A stretch of DNA of 64,000 nt from the NCBI GenBank assembly GCA_963835855.1, contig CAWIHA010000035.1, forward strand, positions 1 to 64,000, written 5' to 3'. Shown here one piece after another: positions 36,539 through 45,919 of the stretch. The number at the start of each line of letters is the position of its first letter. The stretch's first letter is position 1. Under the pieces are notes generated by a model. The model was not told the origin of the DNA. It searched no databases and saw only the letters and a program-made list of their open reading frames with translations. The position numbers and the translations under genes were made by a program. Source of the stretch: CAWIHA01 sp963835855 (lineage in GTDB: Bacteria; Acidobacteriota; Terriglobia; Bryobacterales; Bryobacteraceae).

Positions 36539-36692
36539 CCGGGCCTGCCTCCGGCTCGTTCACACCCGCCACCAATCTCCTGGTCGTTACTCCTGAAACT
36601 ACTGAAAATACAAGCCTTCCTCTTCAGCTCGAATTCGTGCTGGCAGCCGGTTGCGGCCGATTACACGCACGCCGCTGTTAGCATGGGAGCGG

Positions 36693-36905
36693 ATGAAGAA
36701 GAAGGAATTAGCTGCCAAGCTGGCGAAGGAGAAGCGGCTCTCGCAGGCTGACGCGGCCGACCAAGTCGATCGCGTCGTTCACGAAATTCTGACCAAACTC
36801 CGCCGGGGCGAGGCTGCGCCGCTACCGGGACTTGGGAAATTCGTGCCCGGCACGGAACCCGCTTTCGAGTTTGATGCCGGCATACCGCGCCCCCATAGGA
36901 AATAG
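36693..36905 (+). CDS. Arm-less HU-like DNA-binding protein (mini-HU)
   Basis: 70 residues from ATG 36693 (GGGAGCGG just upstream). It aligns with the first half of HU/IHF: MKKKELAAKLAKEKRLSQAD (helix 1), VDRVVHEILTKLRRGEA (helix 2), then LPGLGKFVPG like the QLVGFGTFKV strand of HU. After that HU's beta-arm and third helix are absent and the protein ends in EFDAGIPRPHRK. So the dimer body may form without the DNA-wrapping arms. It ends 2 bp before the HU-TIR gene, whose N-terminus repeats the same half-HU pattern; the two are probably one operon. Confidence 0.78.
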   Translation: MKKKELAAKLAKEKRLSQADAADQVDRVVHEILTKLRRGEAAPLPGLGKFVPGTEPAFEFDAGIPRPHRK

Positions 36906-36907
36906 CC

Positions 36908-37483
36908 ATGCGATCGTCAAGCGAACAGGTGGCGCGCATCGTCCGGGAATGTCTCGAACAGGGTGGCACGGTGGATATCGACGGCCTCGGGACGTTCCGC
37001 CCAGATTCCAATGGCGGCTTTATGTTCGTCCCGCAGACCCGGCTCAAGGTCTTCCTGGCCTACGCGGCTGAAGATGGCGCGGCCGCCAACCGGTTGTTTG
37101 AGGATCTTCTCAGGCGCGGGTACGACCCCTGGCTGGATCGCAAGATGTTATTGCCGGGACAAAACTGGCCGCGCGCGATCGAGCGCGCGATCTCGGTGTC
37201 GGACTTCTTCGTCGCGTGCTTTTCGAAGCACTCCCTCGGCAAGCGCGGCCGCTTTCAGTGGGAACTGCGTTACGCGCTCGACTCCGCCAGCCGGCTGCCG
37301 CTCGAAGAGGTGTTCTTCATCCCCGTGCGCCTGGAGGAATGCCGCCTCCCGGCGCGCATCACCCAGGAATTCCAATACGTGGACCTCTTCCCGAATTGGG
37401 AGCGCGGCGCCGCGAAGATCGTCACGACGATGCGCCGCCAGGCGCGCACGCGGCGGAAACCGGGGTTACCCCTTGCCGGCTAG
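36908..37483 (+). CDS. HU-like fragment fused to a TIR domain
   Basis: 191 residues. N-terminal about 45 residues resemble the helix-2/strand part of HU (VARIVRECLEQGGTVDI, then DGLGTFRPDSNG), as in the upstream mini-HU. From about 46 a TIR_2-type TIR domain follows: LKVFLAYAAEDGAAANRLFE (beta-A and helix), RGYDPWLDRKMLLPGQNW (BB-loop), AISVSDFFVACFSKHSLGKR, and RFQWELRYALD with Glu119 where the catalytic Glu of NADase TIRs lies. IPVRLEECRLP and YVDLFPNWERGAAKIV complete the fold. TIR domains of this type often cleave NAD+ or make cyclic ADP-ribose isomers in bacterial immunity; activity here is not shown. The gene overlaps the next convergent gene by 18 bp. Confidence 0.82.
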   Translation: MRSSSEQVARIVRECLEQGGTVDIDGLGTFRPDSNGGFMFVPQTRLKVFLAYAAEDGAAANRLFEDLLRRGYDPWLDRKMLLPGQNWPRAIERAISVSDFFVACFSKHSLGKRGRFQWELRYALDSASRLPLEEVFFIPVRLEECRLPARITQEFQYVDLFPNWERGAAKIVTTMRRQARTRRKPGLPLAG

Positions 37484-37879
37484 TTTTTTCTTGATTTCGC
37501 CGGCGCGCTTGTCGTTCGGCGCCAAATCCAGGAATTTCCGAAAAGCCTGCCGCGCCGCCGAGGGGTTCTTCAGCTTCTCCTGCGCTTCACCCAGCCGCAG
37601 GTAAGCTTCGGCGAAGTTAGGGTTCCACTTGGTGGCTTCCTTAAAGCGGCCCGCGGCCGCCTGCCAACTGCCCTTCTTGAAGTAGAAGTCCCCTATCCTC
37701 AGTTCCTTCTCCGCCTGGACCGGATTGAACGCGTATTGTTTGGCCGGCTTGAGCGACTCATCTTCCTCGGCCGGTTCCGGCGACGTTGCGGGCGGCGCTT
37801 TCTGCTGAGCGCCATTCTGAGCCGCGAGCGCGCTCGTTGCCAACACCGAAGCCAGGAGCAGCGCGCGCAGTCGTGTCAC
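37466..37879 (-). CDS. Exported TPR protein
   Basis: 137 residues: signal peptide (TRLRALLLASVLATSALAA), a Pro/Glu-rich linker, then two TPR units (KELRIGDFYFKKGSWQAAA; AEAYLRLGEAQEKLKNPSAA) and a Lys-rich end. It probably acts as a periplasmic interaction module. Tail-to-tail overlap of 18 bp with the TIR gene; divergent from uvrC with only 29 bp between starts, so the two promoters must lie inside neighbouring coding sequence or overlap. Confidence 0.8.
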   Translation of the reverse strand: MTRLRALLLASVLATSALAAQNGAQQKAPPATSPEPAEEDESLKPAKQYAFNPVQAEKELRIGDFYFKKGSWQAAAGRFKEATKWNPNFAEAYLRLGEAQEKLKNPSAARQAFRKFLDLAPNDKRAGEIKKKLAGKG

Positions 37880-37908
37880 AATTCAAGTATAGAGCGCTGA
37901 AATCTTCG

Positions 37909-39718
37909 ATGGACCTCCGCGAAAAGGCCAGCCAATTACCCGCCCTGCCCGGCGTGTACCTCTACAAGAATGCGGAGGGGAAAGTCATTTATGTTGGCAA
38001 GGCGGTCAGCCTGCGGCAGCGCGTCCGCAGTTATTTTGGGGAGGACAAACTCGCCGACGTCAAGACCGGCACGCTCATCTCGGAAGCCCGGGACATCGAA
38101 TACATCGTGGTCGATAACGACAGGGAAGCCCTGGCGCTCGAAAACAATCTGATCAAGCGCTGGCAGCCGCGCTTCAACATCCTGCTCCGGGACGACAAGA
38201 CTTACCCCTATATCAAGCTCACGCGCGAAACGTATCCGCGAGTCTTTGTCACCCGGAGAATTCTTAAGGACGGCGCCAGCTATTACGGCCCCTACTTCCC
38301 TGCCAGCCTGGCGCACCGGCTCGTGCACTTCATCCACCGGTTTTTCGGCGTCCCCTCTTGCAAGGTGGATTTGACGCGCCGGCACCCGAACCCCTGCCTG
38401 CAATATCACATTCATCGTTGCCAGGGGCCTTGCGCCGATGGGCTCACGACGGAGGAAGCCTACGCCCAGGCCGTGAAGCAGGTGCAGCTGTTCCTCGAGG
38501 GCAGGCACCGCGACCTCATAGCCGAGCTTCGAGGGCACATGCAGCGGGCTGCCCGCGAGACGCAGTTCGAGCAGGCGGCCGTGCTGCGCGACGCGATCGA
38601 GACCATCGAGGAAATGGAAGAGAAGCAGAGAATCGCCGCGGCCGAAGGCGAGGACATCGATATTTTCGGGTTCTACGCCGAGCCGCCGCTGGCCGCCGTG
38701 AACGTCTTTCACCTGCGCAATGGGCGCATCGTCGATCGCCGCGAGTTTTTCTGGGAGGACCAGAGGGAGTTCGAGCCCGCCGAGTTCCTATCCGCGCTCG
38801 TCAAACAGTTCTACCTCGACCAGCAATTCATTCCCGCGCTCATCCACGTGCCGGTCGAAATCGAAGACCGCGAGCTGCTCGAAGAAGTGCTCTCGGAAAA
38901 GCGCGGGCACAAGGTGGAGATCCACACGCCGCAGCGCGGCCAGAAAAAGGCGTTGCTCGCGCTTGCCGCAACCAACGCCAAACACGCTTTCGACCAGCGG
39001 TTCCGCGTGCTCACACCCTCCTCTAAGGCCATTCAGGAAGCGCTCCGGGATCTCCTCGGCCTGGATAAGGCGCCGCGCCGGATCGAGTGCTTCGACGTCT
39101 CCGCATATCCAGGGCACGGATAAAGTCGCAAGCATGGTGGTTTGGGAAGACGGCCGGATGAAGAAATCCGAGTACCGGAAGTTCATCATCCGCGAAGTCG
39201 AGGGCAACGACGATTTCGCTTCCATGCGCGAGGTGATCGCGCGCCGGTATTCGCGGCTGCAGGAAGAGAAGCGGCCCAGGCCGGGGCTGGTGCTGGTGGA
39301 TGGCGGCATCGGACAACTCCACGCGGCTGCGGAAGCGCTCGAAGCGCTCGGCATCACGGACCAGCCGCTCGCCTCCATCGCGAAACGCGAGGAATGGATC
39401 TACGTGTACGGCCAGGAGGAAGAGCCGATCGTGCTCGACCGCTTCTCGCCGGTGCTGCACCTTATACAAAGCGTGCGCGACGAGGCGCACCGGTTCGCGG
39501 TGACCTTCCACCGCTCACGGCGCGACGCACAGCGGCTGGGCTCCGAGCTGGAGCAAGTCCCAGGCGTCGGCCCCAAGACCGTGCAAAAACTGCTGAAGCA
39601 TTTCGGGAGCGCAGAGCGCGTGCGCCATGCATCCGAGGGGCAGCTTGCGGCTGTGGTCGGACCGGCAGCCGCGCATCGCCTCGGGGCGTTCTATCGGTCT
39701 GAAACACCGGCGGAGTGA
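37909..39718 (+). CDS. uvrC: UvrC, excinuclease ABC subunit C, frameshifted
   Basis: An intact frame would give about 602 residues. The GIY-YIG domain is at the N-terminus (LPGVYLYKNAEGKVIYVGKA; FGEDK), the UVR motif is near 205-240, and the RNase H-like nuclease domain and C-terminal HhH pair (LEQVPGVGPKTVQKLLKHFG) are present. It makes the dual incisions of nucleotide excision repair. The frame stops after CFDVSAYPGHG at 39121-39123, but HIQGTDKVASMVVWEDGRM follows in another frame; dropping the G at 39103 restores the canonical DxSHIQGT motif. All other motifs are intact. Confidence 0.9.
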
Positions 39719-39737
39719 ATAGGCCGGCATTCGAGCC

Positions 39738-40478
39738 TCAGCTCCCCATCGCCAGCCTGTGCGCGAGCACGTCCGGCAGGCCCGCCGCGATGATTTTCGA
39801 CTGCGCTGTGGCAACGTCGTAGTTCACACGGCGGTATTCGAGGAAACGGTCTTCGGGGCTGTAGATAAGGTAGGCGGCGCGCGGGTCGCCATCGCGCGGC
39901 TGCCCTACCGAACCGGGGTTCACCAGATATAGCACGTCGCGCTCGAGCTCGACCGCCTTGCGCGCAACGTCCCGCTTGGGTTTTTCAATGGACTTGACGC
40001 CGTTGCGATGGCACAAGAACCCGCCCTGCACGTGCGTGTGCCCGAAAAAGGAGATGTGTTTTTCGAGATACGCCGTCATATGCGCCGCATCAAACCGGGT
40101 GACAAGGTAATCGTCCTCATCCAGCGGCGAGCCGTGCAGCAGTTGGAAAGAGCCCATTGCCAGCGGACCTTGGGGCAGGTTGCGGAGGTAATCGAGGTTC
40201 TCGGGCGTGAGAGTGCGCCCGGTCCAAATCGCCGCGGCGCGGGCGACTGAGTTGAACCACTCCAGATCTTCCAGGCCGGCGCAGGCCTTGTCGTGATTCC
40301 CGCGCACCACCGCCTTCACGTGACTGCGCGCCCATTCCACGACCGCATTGGGGTCTGCGCCATAGCCCACCAGGTCGCCGCAGCAAAGGACCTCGCCGTA
40401 ATCGCCGTGTGCGTCTCGAAGCACCGCTTCCAGCGCTTGCCAATTCGCGTGAACGTCGCTCAGGATCAGATAGCGCAC
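39738..40478 (-). CDS. Cytosolic metallophosphoesterase (YfcE/MJ0936-like)
   Basis: 246 residues, no signal or TM. The metal-site motifs are present in order: LILSDVHANWQALEAV, CCGDLVGYGADP, VRGNHDKAC, LHGSP, FGHTHVQGGF, then NPGSVGQPRDGDPRAAY. These suit a small phosphodiesterase or phosphatase; the substrate is unknown. It overlaps the next upstream metallophosphoesterase gene by 13 bp, so the two are translationally coupled. Confidence 0.87.
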   Translation of the reverse strand: MRYLILSDVHANWQALEAVLRDAHGDYGEVLCCGDLVGYGADPNAVVEWARSHVKAVVRGNHDKACAGLEDLEWFNSVARAAAIWTGRTLTPENLDYLRNLPQGPLAMGSFQLLHGSPLDEDDYLVTRFDAAHMTAYLEKHISFFGHTHVQGGFLCHRNGVKSIEKPKRDVARKAVELERDVLYLVNPGSVGQPRDGDPRAAYLIYSPEDRFLEYRRVNYDVATAQSKIIAAGLPDVLAHRLAMGS

Positions 40479-41629
40479 AGGCGTATGAGCGCGACCTCAG
40501 GCGGGGCACCGACCCGGGACGGCACGCCGACCGTCCCAATGCCGCGCGTAACCCAGAGCGAAGAGCGGTTGCGCCGGTAGAGGCCATAGATGTAAGGCGT
40601 GTAGAAGCGGGCGAAGTTAAGGTCCTCGTGGAGTATCTCGACCGTAACTTGGCCGCCGTGCGTATGGCCGGAAATGGTCAGGTCCCATCCCCGCTCCTCG
40701 GCCAGATTGAAGACCTCGGGGTTGTGGGAAAGCAGGATATTCACCACACCGGGCATCATGAGCCCCTCAGTGCCCGCCAAATAGCGCGATCCCATGCGCT
40801 GGTAATCCACTCCGGCCACATTCAGTGTGGCATCGCCGAAACGGAGGGGCAGGGCCTGCTGGCGCAGGAAACGGATTCCGGCGCGGGCGCCCATCCCGGC
40901 CGCCTCATCTTCCACGTTGGCGTAGACTTCGTGATTGCCCAGGCAGCCGAGGATGCCGGCGCCGGCGCGGAGCCGCGCGAGCTGCCGCACACAGGCCTCG
41001 AGCGGGTCGGCGCGCGAGGTAATCAGATCTCCGGTCACCAGCGCTACATCGGCGCGCAGTTCGTTTGCCATCCCGACCGCGCGCGCGACTTCGCGCTCGC
41101 TCAGAAACGGGCTCAGGTGGATATCGCTGAGCTGCACCAGACGGAGCCCGTCCAGGTCTTTCGGCAGGTTGGGCATGGGCACGCTGATCTCGCGCACGCG
41201 GAGACTGGTGCGCTCGATGAACATGCCGTAGCCGAGCGCGGCGAAGGGGGCCGCAACGAATGCGCCCCCCGCCGCGCGTATGAACCAGCGCCGCTCCGCA
41301 TCGAACCGTGGCAGCCGGCGCCACAGAAGCAGAATGAAGTACGCGCCGAGCGAGGCCAGGGTCCACAGCGCCGCCGTGCCCCGCACCCATGCCACCAGGG
41401 GCGAGGACGGCACGAAGAAATACACGCCCCGGAAGCCGCCCAGCATCCCGAATGCGATCCAGCTCGATATCAGGAACACGGCCACCCAAATCATGCGCCG
41501 GAGCGCCGGCGAGCGCCGCGCCGCCTCACACTCCAACAACCAGCTACCAAATTGAAATTGGATCCCGATAACGGCCGCGACCGCCAACAGCGCCGGCGCG
41601 TGCCGCCCGAGACGAGTGAAAATCCCCAT
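40466..41629 (-). CDS. Membrane-anchored metallophosphoesterase
   Basis: 387 residues: four TM helices in the first 140 residues, then a calcineurin-like domain with QLSDIHLSPFLS, LVTGDLITSRADP, LGCLGNHEVYANV, LSHNPEVFNLAEERG and ISGHTHGGQV. This resembles YaeI/YkoQ-type enzymes, some of which act on UDP-diacylglucosamine or lipid phosphates. Membrane anchoring suggests a lipid or envelope substrate. Overlaps the following gene by 13 bp. Confidence 0.85.
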   Translation of the reverse strand: MGIFTRLGRHAPALLAVAAVIGIQFQFGSWLLECEAARRSPALRRMIWVAVFLISSWIAFGMLGGFRGVYFFVPSSPLVAWVRGTAALWTLASLGAYFILLLWRRLPRFDAERRWFIRAAGGAFVAAPFAALGYGMFIERTSLRVREISVPMPNLPKDLDGLRLVQLSDIHLSPFLSEREVARAVGMANELRADVALVTGDLITSRADPLEACVRQLARLRAGAGILGCLGNHEVYANVEDEAAGMGARAGIRFLRQQALPLRFGDATLNVAGVDYQRMGSRYLAGTEGLMMPGVVNILLSHNPEVFNLAEERGWDLTISGHTHGGQVTVEILHEDLNFARFYTPYIYGLYRRNRSSLWVTRGIGTVGVPSRVGAPPEVALIRLCAI

Positions 41630-41713
41630 CGTTCCCGCACCGGCAGCGCACGGTATAAACGGCTGCTCCTCCGGGAGCTTTCCCGGGCTTGCTGGCTTTG
41701 CTGACGGCTTCCC

Positions 41714-43390
41714 TCATTGTACCTGCACTGCTGTCCGAGACTTCTGGTTCCACAGATACACAAGACCCGGCTTCGCATTGCCCGAGCCGCATGCCACTGC
41801 GTTGTCCGAGAAACGGACCCTGGCTCCAGGCAAACCCCGTCCGATCCTCTCTTGTAGCTCTTCCCGGAACAGAAAGACGCCATTCGGATGGCCGGGCACG
41901 TTAAGAATGCAGATTTCCGTTCCGATCGCGCGAGCGGCGCCGGCGCGCCGCTCCATTTCACCGGCGATGCGGTCTGCCCGTTCGATAAGGTCCTTGTATA
42001 CCCAGACGTTATAGCTCACACCGGCAGCCTGGATCACCAGAAACAGAAACACCAGACCGCGGAGAGAGCACCGCTCCAGAATCGTGGCGAGGAACAACGC
42101 CATCCAGAGGGACGGCCAGTAAAGATACCTGCTGTGCAGCAGCGATGGCTGAATCCAGCCAATCACGTTTGCGGCGGAAAGAGCGCTCAAAAGAGTCAGG
42201 CCGATCAGGGCCCACTGCCTGCCTTTCTGATTTACGCAAGAACACCCGGCGATGACTACCACCAGACAGCCAAACGAGATCAGGATTGCCATTGCCCACA
42301 AGGAGTCAGGGATGGTTGTGTTGATGGCGAAGACGGGCAGAGCCAGAGAATTGACAACCAGCCAGTAGACAGATTTCGCGGTCAGCGCGGAGTAAACAGA
42401 ATGCCCTTGGCTATAGCCGTAGCCGCCCAGGCCTTTGTAAATCAGAAAACGGACGGTGACGAGCACGCCGATCGAAGCCCCCGTTGCCGCAAAGAAGGCC
42501 AGGGCTTTGGTTCTTCCAATTGGTTCGAGCCGCCAGAGCCGGCGTGTCAAGACCAGCGTGGCCATGAGGAGGCCGGCGGAATACGCGCTCTCCTTGTTCA
42601 GCACGGCTAGAACAAGGCAAGCAAGGGACAGCACGCCATAACGGGTCACTACTCCGGGCGCCCGCCAGTGTTTCAGAAAAAGGATCAGCGCCAGAAAGCT
42701 GAACATGGCCGCCAGCAAATCGAACCGTGCGGCCGGCCAAAGAACAGCTTCAAAATGGATTGCACCCAATCCAAAGACGAGTGCAGCCAGCCGGCCGGCT
42801 GAGCGGCTCAACCCTAGCTGCACGGCCAGCAGGCTCGCCAGTACGGCGTTCAAAGTGTGGATCGCGATGTTCTGAATATGATAGCCCCAGAGATGCGGAC
42901 CAAACACGGAGTAATCCAGCCAAAGCGAAAGAAAAGTCAGCGGCCTGTACATCCCATCAGGTTGGGGCGCCACAAAGAGGCGCGCTATCGCTGAGAGTGA
43001 AGTGAGTCCGGCGCTGATGTGACGATGGGTCCAATCGTGATGCTGGAGGTTGACGCCGAGGGAGGGCAGATACACCGCCGTCACGAGAGCCGCAAGCAGC
43101 AGCGAAAACCGCAGGCCGCCGAGCCGGCCGAGCCAGGCAACACCGGGCGATGCAGCACGGATTGCGCCGAATTTGGTGTGCGCGAGCAAACGAGTGAGCA
43201 CGAATCCGCCATTCAGCAACAGCAGCGGCTTATACGCACTCTGCGCGGGAAAGGACCAGGGACCGATGTGCAGCGTGAACCGGCCCGGCGCGAAGACGAG
43301 AGCCAGATTCAGGGCAAGCAGAACCAGGATTGCAAATGAAAGCCGGCCAAAGATGCCTTGCCAGACTAGCCGAATGCCGTTCAGACTCAC
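41714..43390 (-). CDS. Multi-pass membrane glycosyltransferase-like protein (GT-C type)
   Basis: 558 residues with about ten to eleven TM helices. The first large loop carries NLQHHDWTHRH with the acidic/His cluster typical of GT-C enzymes. Next come YRPLTFLSLWLDYSVFG and GYHIQNIAIHTLNA, which resemble the O-mannosyl/TMTC-like branch. The last 110 residues form a soluble domain (ICILNVPGHPNGVFLFREE). It probably uses a polyprenyl-phosphate sugar donor at the outer face of the inner membrane; the acceptor is unknown. It is divergent from the PfkB kinase gene. Confidence 0.72.
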   Translation of the reverse strand: MSLNGIRLVWQGIFGRLSFAILVLLALNLALVFAPGRFTLHIGPWSFPAQSAYKPLLLLNGGFVLTRLLAHTKFGAIRAASPGVAWLGRLGGLRFSLLLAALVTAVYLPSLGVNLQHHDWTHRHISAGLTSLSAIARLFVAPQPDGMYRPLTFLSLWLDYSVFGPHLWGYHIQNIAIHTLNAVLASLLAVQLGLSRSAGRLAALVFGLGAIHFEAVLWPAARFDLLAAMFSFLALILFLKHWRAPGVVTRYGVLSLACLVLAVLNKESAYSAGLLMATLVLTRRLWRLEPIGRTKALAFFAATGASIGVLVTVRFLIYKGLGGYGYSQGHSVYSALTAKSVYWLVVNSLALPVFAINTTIPDSLWAMAILISFGCLVVVIAGCSCVNQKGRQWALIGLTLLSALSAANVIGWIQPSLLHSRYLYWPSLWMALFLATILERCSLRGLVFLFLVIQAAGVSYNVWVYKDLIERADRIAGEMERRAGAARAIGTEICILNVPGHPNGVFLFREELQERIGRGLPGARVRFSDNAVACGSGNAKPGLVYLWNQKSRTAVQVQ

Positions 43391-43440
43391 ACCACACGAG
43401 TATACGGCGGCTTCACCCGCCGCACGCTACAATCGAAAGC

Positions 43441-44358
43441 ATGTCGCTGGTGGTGGTTGGATCCGTGGCTTACGATGGCGTAGAAACGCCTCACGGACGC
43501 GTCGAGCGGATGCTGGGCGGCTCCTGCACCTATGTGGCTCTGGCGGCGAGTTACTTTACGGAAGCGGCCGTCGTCGCCGTGGTCGGCGAGGACTTCTCCC
43601 CATCGGACGCCGAGCTGCTGGCCAGCCACGGCATCGATCTGGCGGGCCTCGAGCGCGCGCCCGGCAAGACGTTTTTCTGGTCGGGGGTCTACGCCGCCGA
43701 CATGAACGATCGCACCACATTGCGCACCGATCTGAACGTCTTTGCCCATTTCAACCCCAAGCTCCCCGAGCACTACCGCTCACAGCCGTACCTCTTTTTG
43801 GGCAACATACAGCCGGCGCTGCAACGCGCGGTCCGCCAGCAGATGAACCGCGTGCGCATCGCCGGCGGCGACACAATGAACTACTGGATCGAAAACGCCC
43901 GCGAGGAGCTGATCGGGACGCTGAAGGGCTGGGACTTCCTGCTGATCAACGACAGCGAAGCGCGCCAGCTTTCGCGCCACCACAACTTGCGGCGCGCGGC
44001 AGAGACCATCTTGACCATGGGCCCGCGTACGCTCATCGTGAAGCGCGGCGAGTTCGGCGCAATCCTCTTTCGGAACGGCGATCACTTCATCGCACCCGGA
44101 TACCTGCTCGAGGACGTTTTCGATCCCACCGGCGCCGGCGATTCCTTCGCGGGCGGGTTCTTCGGATACCTGGCGTCCTGCGGAATCGATTTGAAGGCCC
44201 CGCACGCCGATCCCGGCGAACTCCGCCGCGCCGTGATCTATGGCTCGGTGATGGGCAGTTTCTGCTGCGAGAAATTTGGTGTGGATCGCTTACGGACGCT
44301 GACGCGCGCTGAGATCGATGGCCGTTTTGAGGAATTCAAGAACTTCACGAAGTTCTGA
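43441..44358 (+). CDS. PfkB-family sugar/nucleoside kinase
   Basis: 305 residues from ATG 43441. Visible: VVVGSVAYDGVETPHGRVER at 4-23, LGGSCTYVALAASYF, NDSEARQLSRHHNLRRAA, and the C-terminal signature DPTGAGDSFAGGFFGYLA, with the catalytic Asp of GAGD. Phosphorylates a sugar or nucleoside using ATP; specificity not readable. Starts 50 bp from the divergent membrane glycosyltransferase gene and is followed by a second GT-like gene on the same strand. Confidence 0.88.
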   Translation: MSLVVVGSVAYDGVETPHGRVERMLGGSCTYVALAASYFTEAAVVAVVGEDFSPSDAELLASHGIDLAGLERAPGKTFFWSGVYAADMNDRTTLRTDLNVFAHFNPKLPEHYRSQPYLFLGNIQPALQRAVRQQMNRVRIAGGDTMNYWIENAREELIGTLKGWDFLLINDSEARQLSRHHNLRRAAETILTMGPRTLIVKRGEFGAILFRNGDHFIAPGYLLEDVFDPTGAGDSFAGGFFGYLASCGIDLKAPHADPGELRRAVIYGSVMGSFCCEKFGVDRLRTLTRAEIDGRFEEFKNFTKF

Positions 44359-44389
44359 GCGAGTCCGCAAGAACAAGGCCGGACCCGCC

Positions 44390-45919
44390 ATGCGCCCCGT
44401 TGGCTCGGCGCTGCATGCCGCGGCAATCCTCGCGGCCTTCGCCGCCATGAGCGCCGCCTCGATCGCGTTCTTCTATTCGCGCGGGTGGCTGCTTTATTAC
44501 GGTGACGCCGTGGCGCACCTGAATATCGCACGGCGCATGGTCGATTCGCGCACGTTGGGATGGGGGCAAGTGGGCACGGTGTGGCTCCCCCTGCCGCACT
44601 TTCTGATGCTGCCGTTCGTAGGCACCGACCGCCTGTGGATGACGGGCCTCGCCGGCGCGATTCCTTCCGGCCTCTGCTTCACACTGGCGGGGCTGCTTTT
44701 TTTCCTCACCATCCGCCGTGTCTTCGCCTGTGCGGCGGCTGCAACGGCGGCTTGCCTGCTGCTCGCGCTCAACCCCAACCTGCTCTACCTGCAATCGCTC
44801 GCCATGAGCGAGCCGGTGTTTCTGCTCGCGCTCACCGCGTTGCTGTACTTTTCGGTGCGCTTTCGTCAAGAGCAATCGCCCGGCTCCGTGATTGCGGCGG
44901 GCATCGCAGCAGCGGCTGGGTCGCTAACGAGGTACGAAGGCTGGTTCCTCATCCCCTTCGTAACGTTGTATTTTCTGATTGTGGCGCGCCGCCGGCACCT
45001 GGCTTCCGCAATCCTGTTCGGCGCAATCGCGTGCCTCGGCCCGCTCTGGTGGCTGGCGCACAACTGGTGGCACTTCGGCGACGCGCTCGAATTCTTTCGC
45101 GGCCCATACTCGGCCAGGGCCATTTACCAGCGGGCCCTCGGCACCGGCCAGGCCCGCTACCCAAGCGACCACGACTGGCGCCAGGCCGCGTTCTATTTCC
45201 GCTCTGCAGTGGTGCTGTGCGCAGGCGCGCCGCTCGCCTGGCTGGCGCTGGCCGGCGGGGCGGCAGCGCTTCTCCGCCGCGCCATCTGGCCGCTTCTGCT
45301 GCTCGCCTTGCCCCCGCTGTTCTACATCCTAAGCATGCATTCGGCGGGCACGCCGATTTTCATACCCCACCTGTGGCCGCATAGCTGGTACAACACGCGC
45401 TACGCACTCGCCGCGCTGCCGCTGCTCGCATTTGCCGCAGCCAGTCTCGTCGCGAGCGCACCAGCGCGCTGGCGCCCGGCCACCGCCGGTGTGGTGGTCC
45501 TTGCGGCCGTCGCGCCCTGGCTGGCGTACCCCCGAGCGGAAAGCTGGGTGTGCTGGAAAGAGTCGCAGATCAATTCCGAAGGCCGGCGCGCATGGACGCG
45601 GGAGGCCGCTGGATACCTGCGCCAGCACTACCGCCCCGGCGATGGCATTCTGACCTCGTTCGGCGATTTGACCGGCGTTTTTCTCGAGGCCGGTATTCCA
45701 CTCCGCGAAACCCTGCACCAAGACAACGAACCGCATTGGATGGCAGCCGTCGCGCGGCCCGACCTCTTCCTGTGGGAGAACTGGGGCCTCGCAATGTCCG
45801 GAGACAAGGTCGCCGCTGCAATGGGCCGGACGCGGAAAACCGGGCCGCGATATGATTTAGTAAAGACCATCGCAGTAAAAGGAGCGCCGGTGATTGAGGT
45901 GTACCGGCGAGCCGAATGA
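44390..45919 (+). CDS. Multi-pass membrane glycosyltransferase-like protein, PMT/ArnT type
   Basis: 509 residues from ATG 44390, chosen over 44318, which lies inside the kinase gene. About eleven TM helices. The first loop after TM1 has YYGDAVAHLNIARRMVDS (the acidic residue corresponds to the GT-C catalytic Asp region). The C-terminal third is a soluble domain (GILTSFGDLTGVFLEAG). Likely uses a lipid-linked sugar. It ends with a 4-bp overlap with the dapF-like gene (ATGA). Confidence 0.78.
   Translation: MRPVGSALHAAAILAAFAAMSAASIAFFYSRGWLLYYGDAVAHLNIARRMVDSRTLGWGQVGTVWLPLPHFLMLPFVGTDRLWMTGLAGAIPSGLCFTLAGLLFFLTIRRVFACAAAATAACLLLALNPNLLYLQSLAMSEPVFLLALTALLYFSVRFRQEQSPGSVIAAGIAAAAGSLTRYEGWFLIPFVTLYFLIVARRRHLASAILFGAIACLGPLWWLAHNWWHFGDALEFFRGPYSARAIYQRALGTGQARYPSDHDWRQAAFYFRSAVVLCAGAPLAWLALAGGAAALLRRAIWPLLLLALPPLFYILSMHSAGTPIFIPHLWPHSWYNTRYALAALPLLAFAAASLVASAPARWRPATAGVVVLAAVAPWLAYPRAESWVCWKESQINSEGRRAWTREAAGYLRQHYRPGDGILTSFGDLTGVFLEAGIPLRETLHQDNEPHWMAAVARPDLFLWENWGLAMSGDKVAAAMGRTRKTGPRYDLVKTIAVKGAPVIEVYRRAE

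Noticed and set aside
36005..37900. Genomic island around the TIR module
   Set aside because: No integrase, tRNA, direct repeats or clear composition change at either side; flanked by a two-component pair and uvrC.
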